Shown: piece by piece, positions 6,999 through 13,653 of the stretch
How positions within the stretch are numbered: the stretch's first letter is position 1
Layout: the number at the start of each line of letters is the position of its first letter
Assembly (NCBI GenBank): GCA_001824635.1
Contig: MHYB01000045.1
Coordinates: 6,006 to 27,505 of the forward strand
Origin: Planctomycetes bacterium GWF2_50_10
GTDB lineage: Bacteria; Planctomycetota; Phycisphaerae; Sedimentisphaerales; GWF2-50-10
Reading direction: 5' to 3'
DNA: 21,500 bases
Program-made: the position numbers and the translations under genes
Notes under the pieces: model-generated
Databases searched by the model: none
Told to the model about the DNA's origin: nothing
Seen by the model: only the letters and a program-made list of their open reading frames with translations

Positions 6999-8029
6999 TG
7001 ACTACCCGCTTTCGCTTCCATTGTAAGATCACCAAACATCCCCGCTTTGAACTTGTAATACGCAAGGCTCGCCACCATAACCCCGTTATCAGTACAATAC
7101 TGCTTTGGCGCGATGAGCAGATTTACCCCGATCTTGGCTGCCATATCCGCAAGCCCGTCGCGCAGAGCCGTGTTGCACGCCACTCCGCCGCCAAGCAGGA
7201 TCGTTTTTGCCCCGGTTTTCTGGGCCGCCCTTTTTGTTTTTTTAATGAGCACATCGATAACGGCCGCCTGAAATGATGCGGCTATATCGGCAAGTTCCTG
7301 CTCATCCATCTCCTTGCAGCGGTTTTCGCCGCGCATATCCTGCCCGCAGCAGTGATACAGCACCGCGGTTTTTAGCCCGCTGAATGAAAAATCCAGCGAA
7401 TCAGGCCCAAGCATAGTGCGCGGAAAATTTACGGCTTTGGCATTGCCCTTTTTAGCTATTTTCTCAATGCTCGGCCCGCCGGGGTACGGCAATCCCAGTA
7501 TAGTAGCAACTTTATCGAACGCTTCACCGGCAGCATCATTTATCGTCGAACCAAGCAGCGTAAGTTCCAGTGCGTTTTTGCATTGGTATAAAGAAGTGTG
7601 CCCGCCGGAAACAACCAAAGCTATCGCCGGCAATTCGAGCTTATCTTCCTGAGCTATCATTGCAGACTGCAAATGCGCATGCACATGATTAACCCCAATA
7701 ATCGGCTTATCCCAAACCATCGCCAGCGTCTTTGCCGCGGTGACCCCGACCATCAATGCTATCGTAAGCCCAGGCTGATTCGCTACCGCAACTGCGTCGA
7801 TATCGTTTTTACGCACACCGGCCTTGGTCATAGCCTCGTTAATCACCGGCAGGATATTCTCGATATGCGCCCGCGAAGCAATTTCCGGAACAACTCCGCC
7901 ATACTTTTGATGAAGCCCCACCTGTGAGGCAACAACGCTTGACTTTATCACGTTGCCGTCAGCCACGACTGCCGCGGCGGTTTCATCACAACTTGTCTCA
8001 ATGCCTAATATGTTTACCTGCTTGTGCAT
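6995..8029 (-). CDS. tsaD: tRNA N6-threonylcarbamoyladenosine transferase TsaD
   Basis: A 344-residue protein. The start is ATG 8029, giving MHKQVNILGIETSCDET, the normal TsaD N-terminus; the frame stays open upstream but that part crosses a terminator and is not TsaD-like. The metal-binding motif NHVHAHL puts His115 and His119 in the expected places. Other signatures are SQVGLHQKYGGVVPEIASRAH, SGGHTSLY (141-148), NDAAGEAFDK and, near the end, CTDNGVMVA. TsaD transfers threonylcarbamoyl to A37 of ANN-decoding tRNAs, working with TsaB and TsaE, which are not in this window. The nearest ribosome-like sequence, GAGG, is only one base from the ATG, too close to be normal, so this mRNA may be leaderless. 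larB overlaps its stop. Confidence 0.97.
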   Translation of the reverse strand: MHKQVNILGIETSCDETAAAVVADGNVIKSSVVASQVGLHQKYGGVVPEIASRAHIENILPVINEAMTKAGVRKNDIDAVAVANQPGLTIALMVGVTAAKTLAMVWDKPIIGVNHVHAHLQSAMIAQEDKLELPAIALVVSGGHTSLYQCKNALELTLLGSTINDAAGEAFDKVATILGLPYPGGPSIEKIAKKGNAKAVNFPRTMLGPDSLDFSFSGLKTAVLYHCCGQDMRGENRCKEMDEQELADIAASFQAAVIDVLIKKTKRAAQKTGAKTILLGGGVACNTALRDGLADMAAKIGVNLLIAPKQYCTDNGVMVASLAYYKFKAGMFGDLTMEAKAGSQ

Positions 8030-8036
8030 ACCTCGA

Positions 8037-8064
8037 ATTAAACCACAAAACGCTTGTTTTTGAA
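8037..8064 (-). promoter_or_regulatory. possible promoter placing the tsaD start at +1
   Basis: The minus strand has TTCAAA (8064-8059), a 16-base spacer and TTTAAT (8042-8037). Seven bases separate the -10 box from the ATG, so transcription would begin at or one base before the start codon. Confidence 0.45.
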
Positions 8065-8103
8065 ATGATAATTGCTTTTCGGATTTGTACAAACAAAGCG
8101 CAT

Positions 8104-8154
8104 AAAAAAAGGAGTGCCGGCTATGCTCTCCCCCAGAGGGCCAGCCATCACTCC
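8104..8154 (-). terminator. intrinsic terminator hairpin upstream of tsaD
   Basis: The minus strand has GGAGTG (8154-8149) pairing with CACTCC (8116-8111). Inside are GGCT/AGCC and CTCT/AGAG pairings, and seven U residues follow at 8110-8104. It ends a transcript coming from the rpsU side 75 bp before tsaD. Confidence 0.65.
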
Positions 8155-8255
8155 TCCCCCAGATCCATGCTCTCTCGAACGTCTGCAATCCTATCCGGCC
8201 CAAAAGGTCTACACAATCAGGTTAATCCTGATTTACTGCTTCCAAATACCTTACC
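8104..8255 (-). ncRNA. candidate structured small RNA between rpsU and tsaD
   Basis: About 150 bases on the minus strand lie between the rpsU terminator and the terminator at 8104-8154, with no gene. The stretch contains a perfect hairpin AATCAGG/CCTGATT (8233-8215), a GC-rich middle (GGGCCGGATAGG, GGGGGAGGAG), and the terminal hairpin with a U-tract. It does not match the conserved SRP, tmRNA or RNase P motifs I know. It could be a 6S-like or unknown RNA, an attenuating leader, or simply the rpsU 3' trailer after read-through. No clear promoter was found upstream. Confidence 0.35.
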
Positions 8256-8285
8256 AATAAAAAAAGCCGGCTTTTTAACCGGCTT
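8256..8285 (-). terminator. rho-independent terminator of rpsU
   Basis: AAGCCGG (8285-8279) and CCGGCTT (8270-8264) form a 7-bp stem with an 8-base loop, followed by a U-rich run. It begins 25 bp after the rpsU stop. Confidence 0.85.
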
Positions 8286-8309
8286 GTTATTCACTGCGAT
8301 TTGCGGCTG

Positions 8310-8492
8310 CTAGTATAGGGCAACAGTGCCGCGCTGCGATTTACGCATACGACGACGCTTCTTTTCAGAGGGCTTCTCGTAGTAGCTTATCCGCTTCATA
8401 TCACGAATTACGCCTTCTTTTTCGCACATTTTTTTGAATCTTTTCACCATCTGCTGAACCGACTCGCCGACTCTCGACTTAACTTTGATCAT
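8310..8492 (-). CDS. rpsU: 30S ribosomal protein S21
   Basis: A 60-residue, strongly basic protein with the S21 signature: IKVKSRVGESVQQMVKRFKK, then an EGVIRDMKRISYYEKPSEKKRR segment and a basic RRRMRKSQRG tail. The length is normal for the short form of S21. S21 joins the small subunit late and helps with mRNA start recognition near the anti-Shine-Dalgarno end of 16S rRNA. The gene is a single unit with its own promoter candidate and a clear terminator. Upstream, AAAGGG lies about 11 bases before the ATG, a rather long spacing. Confidence 0.97.
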   Translation of the reverse strand: MIKVKSRVGESVQQMVKRFKKMCEKEGVIRDMKRISYYEKPSEKKRRRMRKSQRGTVALY

Positions 8493-8592
8493 CCGATTCT
8501 CAACCCTTTAATATTCTAAGTCTTTATTTTTCAGTTATTTACACGCAACCAATGCTATAAATAGCGTGTTTAGCCATTTCTGGAAAAGTCTT

Positions 8593-8621
8593 AATTTACT
8601 ATCAGCTCAGGTTTTAGTCAA
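8593..8621 (-). promoter_or_regulatory. likely rpsU promoter
   Basis: TTGACT (8621-8616), a 17-base spacer and TAAATT (8598-8593) on the minus strand. The leader would be about 95 nt, room for regulation, but no known motif was seen. Confidence 0.45.
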
Positions 8622-8730
8622 GCTTATAGCCAATTTTGAACAAAATTTTTACTTTTAAATTCCGCTTGCAGCCGCAGCCGACAATTTTTTAATATAGCAC
8701 TATTACAAAAAATCCAATATAGGGGGTTAT

Positions 8731-8856
8731 ATGTGCCAGACATGCGGCTGTTCACCTTGCAAGAAATGCGGACGCGAAATAAAAGATAAAGTCTGCTCAG
8801 GATGCTCAAAACCGTCGGATAAATGCAGCTGCTCGCCTAAAAAGGCCAAAAAATAG
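8731..8856 (+). CDS. 41-residue Cys-rich putative metal-binding protein
   Basis: A very short gene reading MCQTCGCSPCKKCGREIKD followed by KVCSGCSKPSDKCSCSPKKAKK. Nine of 41 residues are Cys, at positions 2, 5, 7, 10, 13, 22, 25, 32 and 34, in CxxC, CxC and CxxCxxC spacings, with a Lys-rich tail. The ribosome site AGGGGG is ideally placed before the ATG, so I regard this as a true gene. The pattern suggests a zinc-ribbon-like or metallothionein-like metal binder in the cytoplasm. I recall similar tiny Cys-rich hypothetical proteins in other bacteria but know no assigned function. It is transcribed away from rpsU and lies 57 bp before the first CNNM gene, with which it may be co-transcribed. 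Confidence 0.8.
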   Translation: MCQTCGCSPCKKCGREIKDKVCSGCSKPSDKCSCSPKKAKK

Positions 8857-8894
8857 TCACGGACAAGATCGGTCTGTAACTTTGCACCCGTTTG

Positions 8895-8903
8895 TGCTAG
8901 AAT
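8895..8903 (+). promoter_or_regulatory. extended -10 element for the first CNNM gene
   Basis: TGC-TAGAAT, an extended -10 box one base off consensus, ends 10 bases before the ATG at 8914. No good -35 box and no Shine-Dalgarno sequence are visible. The predicted leader is only about 4 nt. Confidence 0.45.
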
Positions 8904-8913
8904 ACAGCACGAT

Positions 8914-10182
8914 ATGGAGATCGTTTTTTCAAATTTTTGGCACCTACTAAGCATGGTGGTGTTTCTTTGTGTTTCAGCTTTTTATTCAGGAGCTGAAACT
9001 GCCATTTTGAATTTATCCAGGCGGCAGCTGGAATCTTTTTCAAAATCGCCCCACCCGACCGCAAAAACGATTACGGCGCTACTCAAGAGGCCCAAAGATT
9101 TCCTGGCTGGTCTGCTACTAGCGATTATGATCGCCAACACGGTGTACTTCGCCTTTGGGTCTGTGCTGGTTTTCGAGATAAATTCCGGCTTGGGGCCTCG
9201 ATACGCTTCTCTGGCGGCTTTCATTGTACTTGCAACTATGATCCTTTTTGGCGAAATGCTGCCAAAATCACTTGCATATTCAAATTCGCAAATAATCTCA
9301 TCCATAGCGGCCATACCGTGCCTGTTTACGATTAAGCTGCTTGGCCCTGTACGGGTTATTTTGACAACTATTTTCGTAGATCCAATTCTTCGCCTGCTTT
9401 TTGGCGCAAAACCCAAGATCGAGCCGATCACGCTTAACCAGTTCCGATTTTTGATAGAGTCCAGCCGTCAAAGAGGCCTTATCGGCACTGATGAGAACCA
9501 GCTTTTGAGCGAAATACTCGATTTCGGTACCCTTAAGATTCGCCATGTAATGCGGCCGCGGGTGGATATTCTGGCAGTGCCGGTTAATTCCGATGCGGGG
9601 TTGGCAAAAACCATGATGAAAGAGCACAAGCTTTCGGAACTGCCTGTTTATGGCGATTCCATCGATAACATCCTGGGGATAATAGATTTGCCCGCCCTGC
9701 TTTTAAAAGCCGAAAAGTCCATAGCAGACCTGCTCAAGCCGGCTTACTTTGTGCCGGAGCAAAAGAGTATTGAATCGCTGCTGGAATACTTCCGCAAGAG
9801 CCGAAGCGAGACGGCTATCGTGGTGGATGAATATGGCCAGATAGCCGGGACGATAAGCCAGCAGGATCTTCTTGAGGAGTTGGTGGGGCCGCTTGAGCCT
9901 GTAGCTACGCCGGTTGAAATGGTGGGGCCGCTTTCTTACAGGCTTTCGGGGAACCTGGCAATACATGACTGGGCGGCGGCATTCGACATAGACACCACCC
10001 AGATGCGGCTATCTACGATCGGCGGGCTGGTAACTTCTATTCTGGGCAAATTGCCCAAACCCGGCGACCAGGCTCACCTGCGAAATCTGCGTTTTACCGT
10101 CGAAAAGGTGCGAAAACGGCGGATTGAAACGCTGATATTGGATTTAGAACCTATTGCGCAGGCAAAGCAGGGAGCCAAATGA
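8914..10182 (+). CDS. CNNM/CorC-type membrane transporter with CBS pair
   Basis: A 422-residue protein with the full hemolysin-C/CorC layout. The N-terminal CNNM (DUF21) domain at about 1-180 contains the family start SAFYSGAETAILNLSR and FGEMLPKSLAYSNS. A linker with GLIGTDENQLLSEILDFG leads to IRHVMRPRVDILAVP, the standard entry to the CBS pair (about 205-320), which includes LSELPVYGDSIDNILGIID and TAIVVDEYGQIAGTIS. The CorC_HlyC transporter-associated domain closes the protein (about 335-415, YRLSGNLAIHDW and TIGGLVTSILGKLPKPGD). Family members export Mg2+ or Co2+, or affect divalent-cation balance, with the CBS pair sensing nucleotide. It has no Shine-Dalgarno sequence. The next gene overlaps it by ATGA and encodes a shorter paralogue, so the two may form a heteromer. 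Confidence 0.93.
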   Translation: MEIVFSNFWHLLSMVVFLCVSAFYSGAETAILNLSRRQLESFSKSPHPTAKTITALLKRPKDFLAGLLLAIMIANTVYFAFGSVLVFEINSGLGPRYASLAAFIVLATMILFGEMLPKSLAYSNSQIISSIAAIPCLFTIKLLGPVRVILTTIFVDPILRLLFGAKPKIEPITLNQFRFLIESSRQRGLIGTDENQLLSEILDFGTLKIRHVMRPRVDILAVPVNSDAGLAKTMMKEHKLSELPVYGDSIDNILGIIDLPALLLKAEKSIADLLKPAYFVPEQKSIESLLEYFRKSRSETAIVVDEYGQIAGTISQQDLLEELVGPLEPVATPVEMVGPLSYRLSGNLAIHDWAAAFDIDTTQMRLSTIGGLVTSILGKLPKPGDQAHLRNLRFTVEKVRKRRIETLILDLEPIAQAKQGAK

Positions 10183-11183
10183 GTGACATAGTCATAATTT
10201 TGATCATAGTCGCCCTGCTTGCGATTAGCGCCTTCTTTTCGGGGACGGAAACGGGGGTTTATCGGCTTAGCCGATTCCGTCTGCGGCTGGGACTTCAGCA
10301 AAGACGAAAGCTTTACGGCTTGCTCGATAAGCTCATGGCAGATAGTCATGGGCTGATATTTTCAATTCTGATCGGCAATAATATAGCTAATTACCTGCTG
10401 ACAAGCTTTATTACCTACCTTTTCCTGGTAAAAACCGGTTCGGAGACATCGGCGGAGTTGTATTCGACATTAGTAACGGTGCCGCTGCTGTTTGTGTTGG
10501 GTGATCTACTGCCTAAGAACATCTTTTTCTACCGGGCGGATGTAATAATGCCTATAGTAGCTCCGCCGGCTTATGTTTTTCACCGGATTTTGACTGTTTC
10601 GCAGGTTGTGCCGGTGCTAAAGCTTATTGCGAGGCTGTTTTCCAAGGTGGCTGGGGCACCTGCGGCTACGCCACAGCTTGCTTCGGCTGCTCAGCGACAG
10701 CATTTAGTGGAGCTGGTGCAGGAGACGCGTGAGGAAGGGGTGCTGTCGCAAGTGCAGGCGGAGATTATAGATAGGCTCATGAAGATACCGCGGATACCGC
10801 TGTCGGCGGTGATGGTGCCGCTTGCGAAGGTGGTGATGGTTGGGGGGGGCGCGGGGAAGGCGGAGGTTGTGGAGGTGTTGAGGAATGAGGGGTTTAGGCG
10901 GGTGCTGGTTTATGGAGAGAATCGGGCGCAAGTGGTTGGTTTTGTAGATATTTATGAACTTTTGGCGGGGTCGGGGAATTTTGCCAGTCTGCCGGAGGGG
11001 GCGATAGAGCCGATCGCGTCGGCACCGATAAACGCGACTGTGCTGGAGACGCTTAACATGATGCGTAACAAGCACTTAGATATTTTGCTGGTTACGCGCA
11101 GAGAGCGGGGTAATTCGGCGGCGGTGGGAATGGTTACGATCAAGGACCTGCTGGAGGAGTTGGTGGGAGAGCTGCAAAAATAG
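10179..11183 (+). CDS. second CNNM/CBS membrane protein, lacking the CorC domain
   Basis: A 334-residue paralogue of the preceding protein. The CNNM domain (about 1-175) has SAFFSGTETGVYRLSRFRLR and a GDLLPKNIFFYRAD segment. After the linker (REEGVLSQVQAEIIDRLMKI) comes a CBS pair (about 205-330, with IPLSAVMVPLAKVVMV and AAVGMVTIKDLLEELVGEL). The protein stops at the end of the second CBS domain, where full-length relatives continue into the CorC_HlyC domain. CBS1 is more divergent than in its neighbour and has a Gly-rich insert (GGGAGK). Its ATG overlaps the upstream stop (ATGA), which suggests coupled synthesis near 1:1. A paired long and short CNNM arrangement is common in bacteria; whether they assemble together is inference. 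Confidence 0.9.
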   Translation: MSDIVIILIIVALLAISAFFSGTETGVYRLSRFRLRLGLQQRRKLYGLLDKLMADSHGLIFSILIGNNIANYLLTSFITYLFLVKTGSETSAELYSTLVTVPLLFVLGDLLPKNIFFYRADVIMPIVAPPAYVFHRILTVSQVVPVLKLIARLFSKVAGAPAATPQLASAAQRQHLVELVQETREEGVLSQVQAEIIDRLMKIPRIPLSAVMVPLAKVVMVGGGAGKAEVVEVLRNEGFRRVLVYGENRAQVVGFVDIYELLAGSGNFASLPEGAIEPIASAPINATVLETLNMMRNKHLDILLVTRRERGNSAAVGMVTIKDLLEELVGELQK

Positions 11184-11281
11184 TTGCTGCGAGGGTGGAG
11201 TGACGGTGGAGAGAGGGTGTCCTGAGCGGCGCCAGAGAGAGAGTAAACGGGTAGGCTTTGGGGAGGATCAGGGGTAGGTAA

Positions 11282-11314
11282 ATGATTATTATTTAGGTAT
11301 TGATTATTTGAAGA
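11282..11314 (+). repeat. TGATTATT repeat copy
   Basis: ATGATTATTATTTAGG then TATTGATTATTTGAAGA, closely related to the minus-strand copy at 4072-4107. It sits about 100 bp after the second CNNM gene. The rest of the 160-bp gap shows no terminator. Confidence 0.65.
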
Positions 11315-11343
11315 GCCGTGAGTTTTGTGGTAAGTTGCCGGGC

Positions 11344-11727
11344 ATGAAAACACCTGAAGATATTCTCAATTGCTGGGTCGCGGCTGTAAATGGTAAAGAC
11401 ATTGAAACGCTGGTTGGTCTTTACGGCGAAAACGCAGTGCTGCTGCCGACGTTTTCAAACAGGATGTTCAAAGACCTTAAGGGGATCCGCGAGTATTTTC
11501 AAAGATTATCACAACGCAATGATCTTGGCGTTAAATTGCATCACAAGCCATTGATGGTTCAGCCAATCGATTTAGATAAATACGCGCTTTCGGGGGTTTA
11601 CTGCTGGAGCTTTTCTATTGACGGAGAATTGTTCAGTTTTGAAGCACGGTTCAGCTATATTTTGGATATGGGCCTGACCAGGCCGATCATTCATCATCAT
11701 TCTTCGCAGATTCCGAGGATGATTTAA
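11344..11727 (+). CDS. SnoaL/CaMKII-association-domain-like protein
   Basis: A 127-residue protein counted from ATG 11344 (MKTPEDILNCWVAAVNGKDIE). A TTG 12 codons earlier is possible but lies in a repeat and adds nothing family-like. The sequence fits the NTF2-like fold: N-terminal helices (ILNCWVAAVNGKDIETLVGLYGENAVLLP), a helix with GIREYFQRL, and a beta sheet ending in DMGLTRPIIHHHSSQIPRMI. The HHHSS-x-x-P ending is typical of the CaMKII association-domain family, whose bacterial members are small oligomers of mostly unknown role. No catalytic set was assigned. The ribosome site is weak. It appears to stand alone between repeat-bearing spacers. Confidence 0.75.
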   Translation: MKTPEDILNCWVAAVNGKDIETLVGLYGENAVLLPTFSNRMFKDLKGIREYFQRLSQRNDLGVKLHHKPLMVQPIDLDKYALSGVYCWSFSIDGELFSFEARFSYILDMGLTRPIIHHHSSQIPRMI

Positions 11728-11798
11728 ATTCTGAATACAGAATTCAGAATACAGGAGACAGCAAACAGGAGCGTTGAATTAGAAAGGCAGGAAATTTA

Positions 11799-11833
11799 GC
11801 CACGGATTTTCACGGATTAACACTGATTTTAAG
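11799..11833 (+). repeat. CACGGATT/CACTGATT repeat copy
   Basis: CCACGGATTTTCACGGATTA, then ACACTGATTTTAAG. It shares its unit with the tract at 1462-1558 on the other strand. The gap 11728-11893 also has a palindromic GAATACAGAATTCAGAATAC just after the preceding stop. Confidence 0.6.
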
Positions 11834-11893
11834 TAAAACGAAAAAAGAGTTAAAGGAAATTGTTGCTGCTTAGGGTTTAAATACAAGGATTGT

Positions 11894-13324
11894 ATGAATA
11901 ATCATAGTGAATGTAAGGGTGGAGGGACGGCGATTCAAGATCAAACGCCTAAGACTTGTTTATTGGCGAAGCTGGCTGGCATATGCTTACTGTCATCCAT
12001 TTTAATAATTATCGCTGCATTTATTGTCGCTGAATCATTGCCAAAAAATTTTGAAGCAACGTGGCTTGAAATTTTTCCGATTTTGGCGGGAGTTGCATTT
12101 GCTATCTCACCATTTCTTGCTATCGCAGCTTTGATCAGGATCAGTTTTACTAAAGCCGTAAGAGGAAAGGATATTGCCGTCGCTACATTGATTGTGGGCT
12201 GTTTTATTTGGGTAATAGTTTCTATTGGGATGCAAGTTGGCATCCGTTCTACTGCATATAGAATGATGTGTGCTTCAAATCTTTCCGGTTTGGGAAAAGC
12301 AATGCAGGCATACGCAAATGATTACAATGAGCAGATCCCAACTGCAAATAAGTGGTGCGATTTATTAATAAAGTATGCTGATATATCACCAAGACAATTT
12401 TTATGCGCAGCAACTGATACGCACATCGATGAAAGTTCTTACGCAATGAACAAGGCGGCGGCTGGAAAAAGGCTAATTGAACTTCCGAACGACCTGGTAC
12501 TGCTTTTTGAGACTGATTTTGGCAAAACCGATGAAGGGCGAACCGCACGGACCAGTTCGAGGGAGTTTTTTGCAGATATTAACGACGTGCATACAGCCAA
12601 TACAGAAGTTTATAAAGATCGCTGGAACCAGGTTGGCGGGCCGGAACTGTTATCCATAGCACATCATAAGGAGGGATGCCTCATTTTATATGCTGATGGG
12701 CATGTGAGCTTTGAGATGACAAGAGATCTGGACCAGTTGCGATGGGTAATTGATGATTCCAATTTCGTTTTTCCTGCGGCGGTTTTAAAGCAAACGGTGG
12801 AATCTTATTCTCACAGAATATCCTGGTTGTATTTGGGATTTGGATTAATAATTGCCGCCCTTGGTACAATTACATTTTTTTACAGGAAAGGATTGAGGTG
12901 GTGGCTTGTATTGACAATTGTCATACTAGCGACTGGGCCAGGTGCACTGTTTGGAGCAGTTGCGGAGAACATTTATCAATCTAAACAATTTACAGGTTTA
13001 GGGGTTTGGGGAGGGGCAGGGCTGGGTGTAATTTTTGCGTTTGCATTTGTTCCATTTGTTATTAGCACAACCCAAAAGTATGGAGTAAAGCAAATCACAA
13101 TGTACATGGCGGCGGTCGGGATGATAACGGGAATATTGTGCTCTACGGTTCTGCACCTTATGCTAATGATTGCCCATGCCCAAACGTTCCCTTATGGAAT
13201 TATAATTGGCGTGCCTTTCGGTATAATGTCCGGGGCGATACTGGGTTATATTGCGGGGGTGCTGCTGAAGAAGAAGATCAACTTTGCCACAGAGATCGCA
13301 GAGGACACAGAGAAGAAGTTATGA
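11894..13324 (+). CDS. polytopic membrane protein with H-X9-DG pilin-associated domain
   Basis: A 476-residue protein; ATG 11894 has AAGGA five bases upstream. Three helices lie at about 27-48, 60-82 and 95-115. Then comes a soluble segment of about 190 residues: CASNLSGLGKAMQAYANDYN at 126-145, which resembles the start of planctomycete DUF1559/prepilin-like substrates, and HKEGCLILYADG, an exact H-X9-DG motif (His258, Asp268-Gly269). Four or five helices follow at about 308-456. The usual prepilin peptidase site and N-terminal pilin helix are absent; the domain is instead embedded in a membrane protein. The C-terminal helical module is homologous to the next gene. The last 15 or so residues (NFATEIAEDTEKKL) seem to be encoded by a CCACAGAG-type spacer repeat. 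Function unknown. Confidence 0.75.
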   Translation: MNNHSECKGGGTAIQDQTPKTCLLAKLAGICLLSSILIIIAAFIVAESLPKNFEATWLEIFPILAGVAFAISPFLAIAALIRISFTKAVRGKDIAVATLIVGCFIWVIVSIGMQVGIRSTAYRMMCASNLSGLGKAMQAYANDYNEQIPTANKWCDLLIKYADISPRQFLCAATDTHIDESSYAMNKAAAGKRLIELPNDLVLLFETDFGKTDEGRTARTSSREFFADINDVHTANTEVYKDRWNQVGGPELLSIAHHKEGCLILYADGHVSFEMTRDLDQLRWVIDDSNFVFPAAVLKQTVESYSHRISWLYLGFGLIIAALGTITFFYRKGLRWWLVLTIVILATGPGALFGAVAENIYQSKQFTGLGVWGGAGLGVIFAFAFVPFVISTTQKYGVKQITMYMAAVGMITGILCSTVLHLMLMIAHAQTFPYGIIIGVPFGIMSGAILGYIAGVLLKKKINFATEIAEDTEKKL

Positions 13325-13430
13325 GGTTTGAGTGTTGAGTTTTGAGTTGGAGTCGCTGCGTGTTGAAGATAAAATATAGAAAATAAAAGTAAAAATGCGG
13401 AGTCGCTACGCGACGGCTTTTTAATGCTGG

Positions 13431-13450
13431 ATACCCGCCTTCGCGGGTAT
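13431..13450. repeat. REP-like hairpin
   Basis: ATACCCGC-CTTC-GCGGGTAT: an 8-bp perfect stem with a 4-base loop, embedded in CTGG...GACAG. It belongs to a very common class of bacterial extragenic palindromes. Confidence 0.7.
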
Positions 13451-13568
13451 GACAGTGTCGGTGGTGAGTCGTGGGATTGCGTTGCTGAGTCGTTGCGCGA
13501 CGCTTTTAGAGAGGTACTTCGCTTCGCTCAGGATGACGGGGCGTTTTGGTTCACAGTAACAGAAGATC

Positions 13569-13596
13569 AGCATGGGCAAGAGTACTTGCCCATGCT
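13569..13596. repeat. perfect 12-bp inverted repeat
   Basis: AGCATGGGCAAG, a 4-base centre (AGTA), then CTTGCCCATGCT. No T-run follows, so it is not an obvious terminator; it may be a remnant of a small mobile element. Confidence 0.65.
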
Positions 13597-13653
13597 ACGA
13601 AGGCTACGAGCTAGTAATAAGGATGAGGAATTTTTAAAAGGGAATGGATCAAT

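Larger units (their letters stand above)
13325..13653. repeat. repeat-filled spacer
   Basis: There is no supported gene in these 329 bp. It contains three variants of a GAGTCGC unit (near 13350, 13400 and 13488), two of them as small hairpins followed by T-runs (GTCGCTACGCGACGGCTTTTT at 13402-13422), plus the two inverted repeats listed separately. A CTTCGCTTCGCTCAGGATGA word seen in many bacterial spacers lies near 13516. A frame running through 13424-13663 is made of these repeats. Confidence 0.6.

Noticed and set aside
8030..8203. Upstream extension of tsaD to a start at 8203
   Set aside because: The frame is open but crosses a terminator hairpin, and its 58 residues are not TsaD-like; MHKQVNILGIETSCDET from 8029 is the normal N-terminus.
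8104..8255. SRP RNA, tmRNA or RNase P RNA
   Set aside because: The conserved SRP core word and other signature motifs are absent; only a GGAAGCAG fragment resembles SRP.
11308..11343. TTG start at 11308 for the CaMKII-association-like gene
   Set aside because: The added residues come partly from a TGATTATT repeat; MKTPEDIL at 11344 fits the family start.
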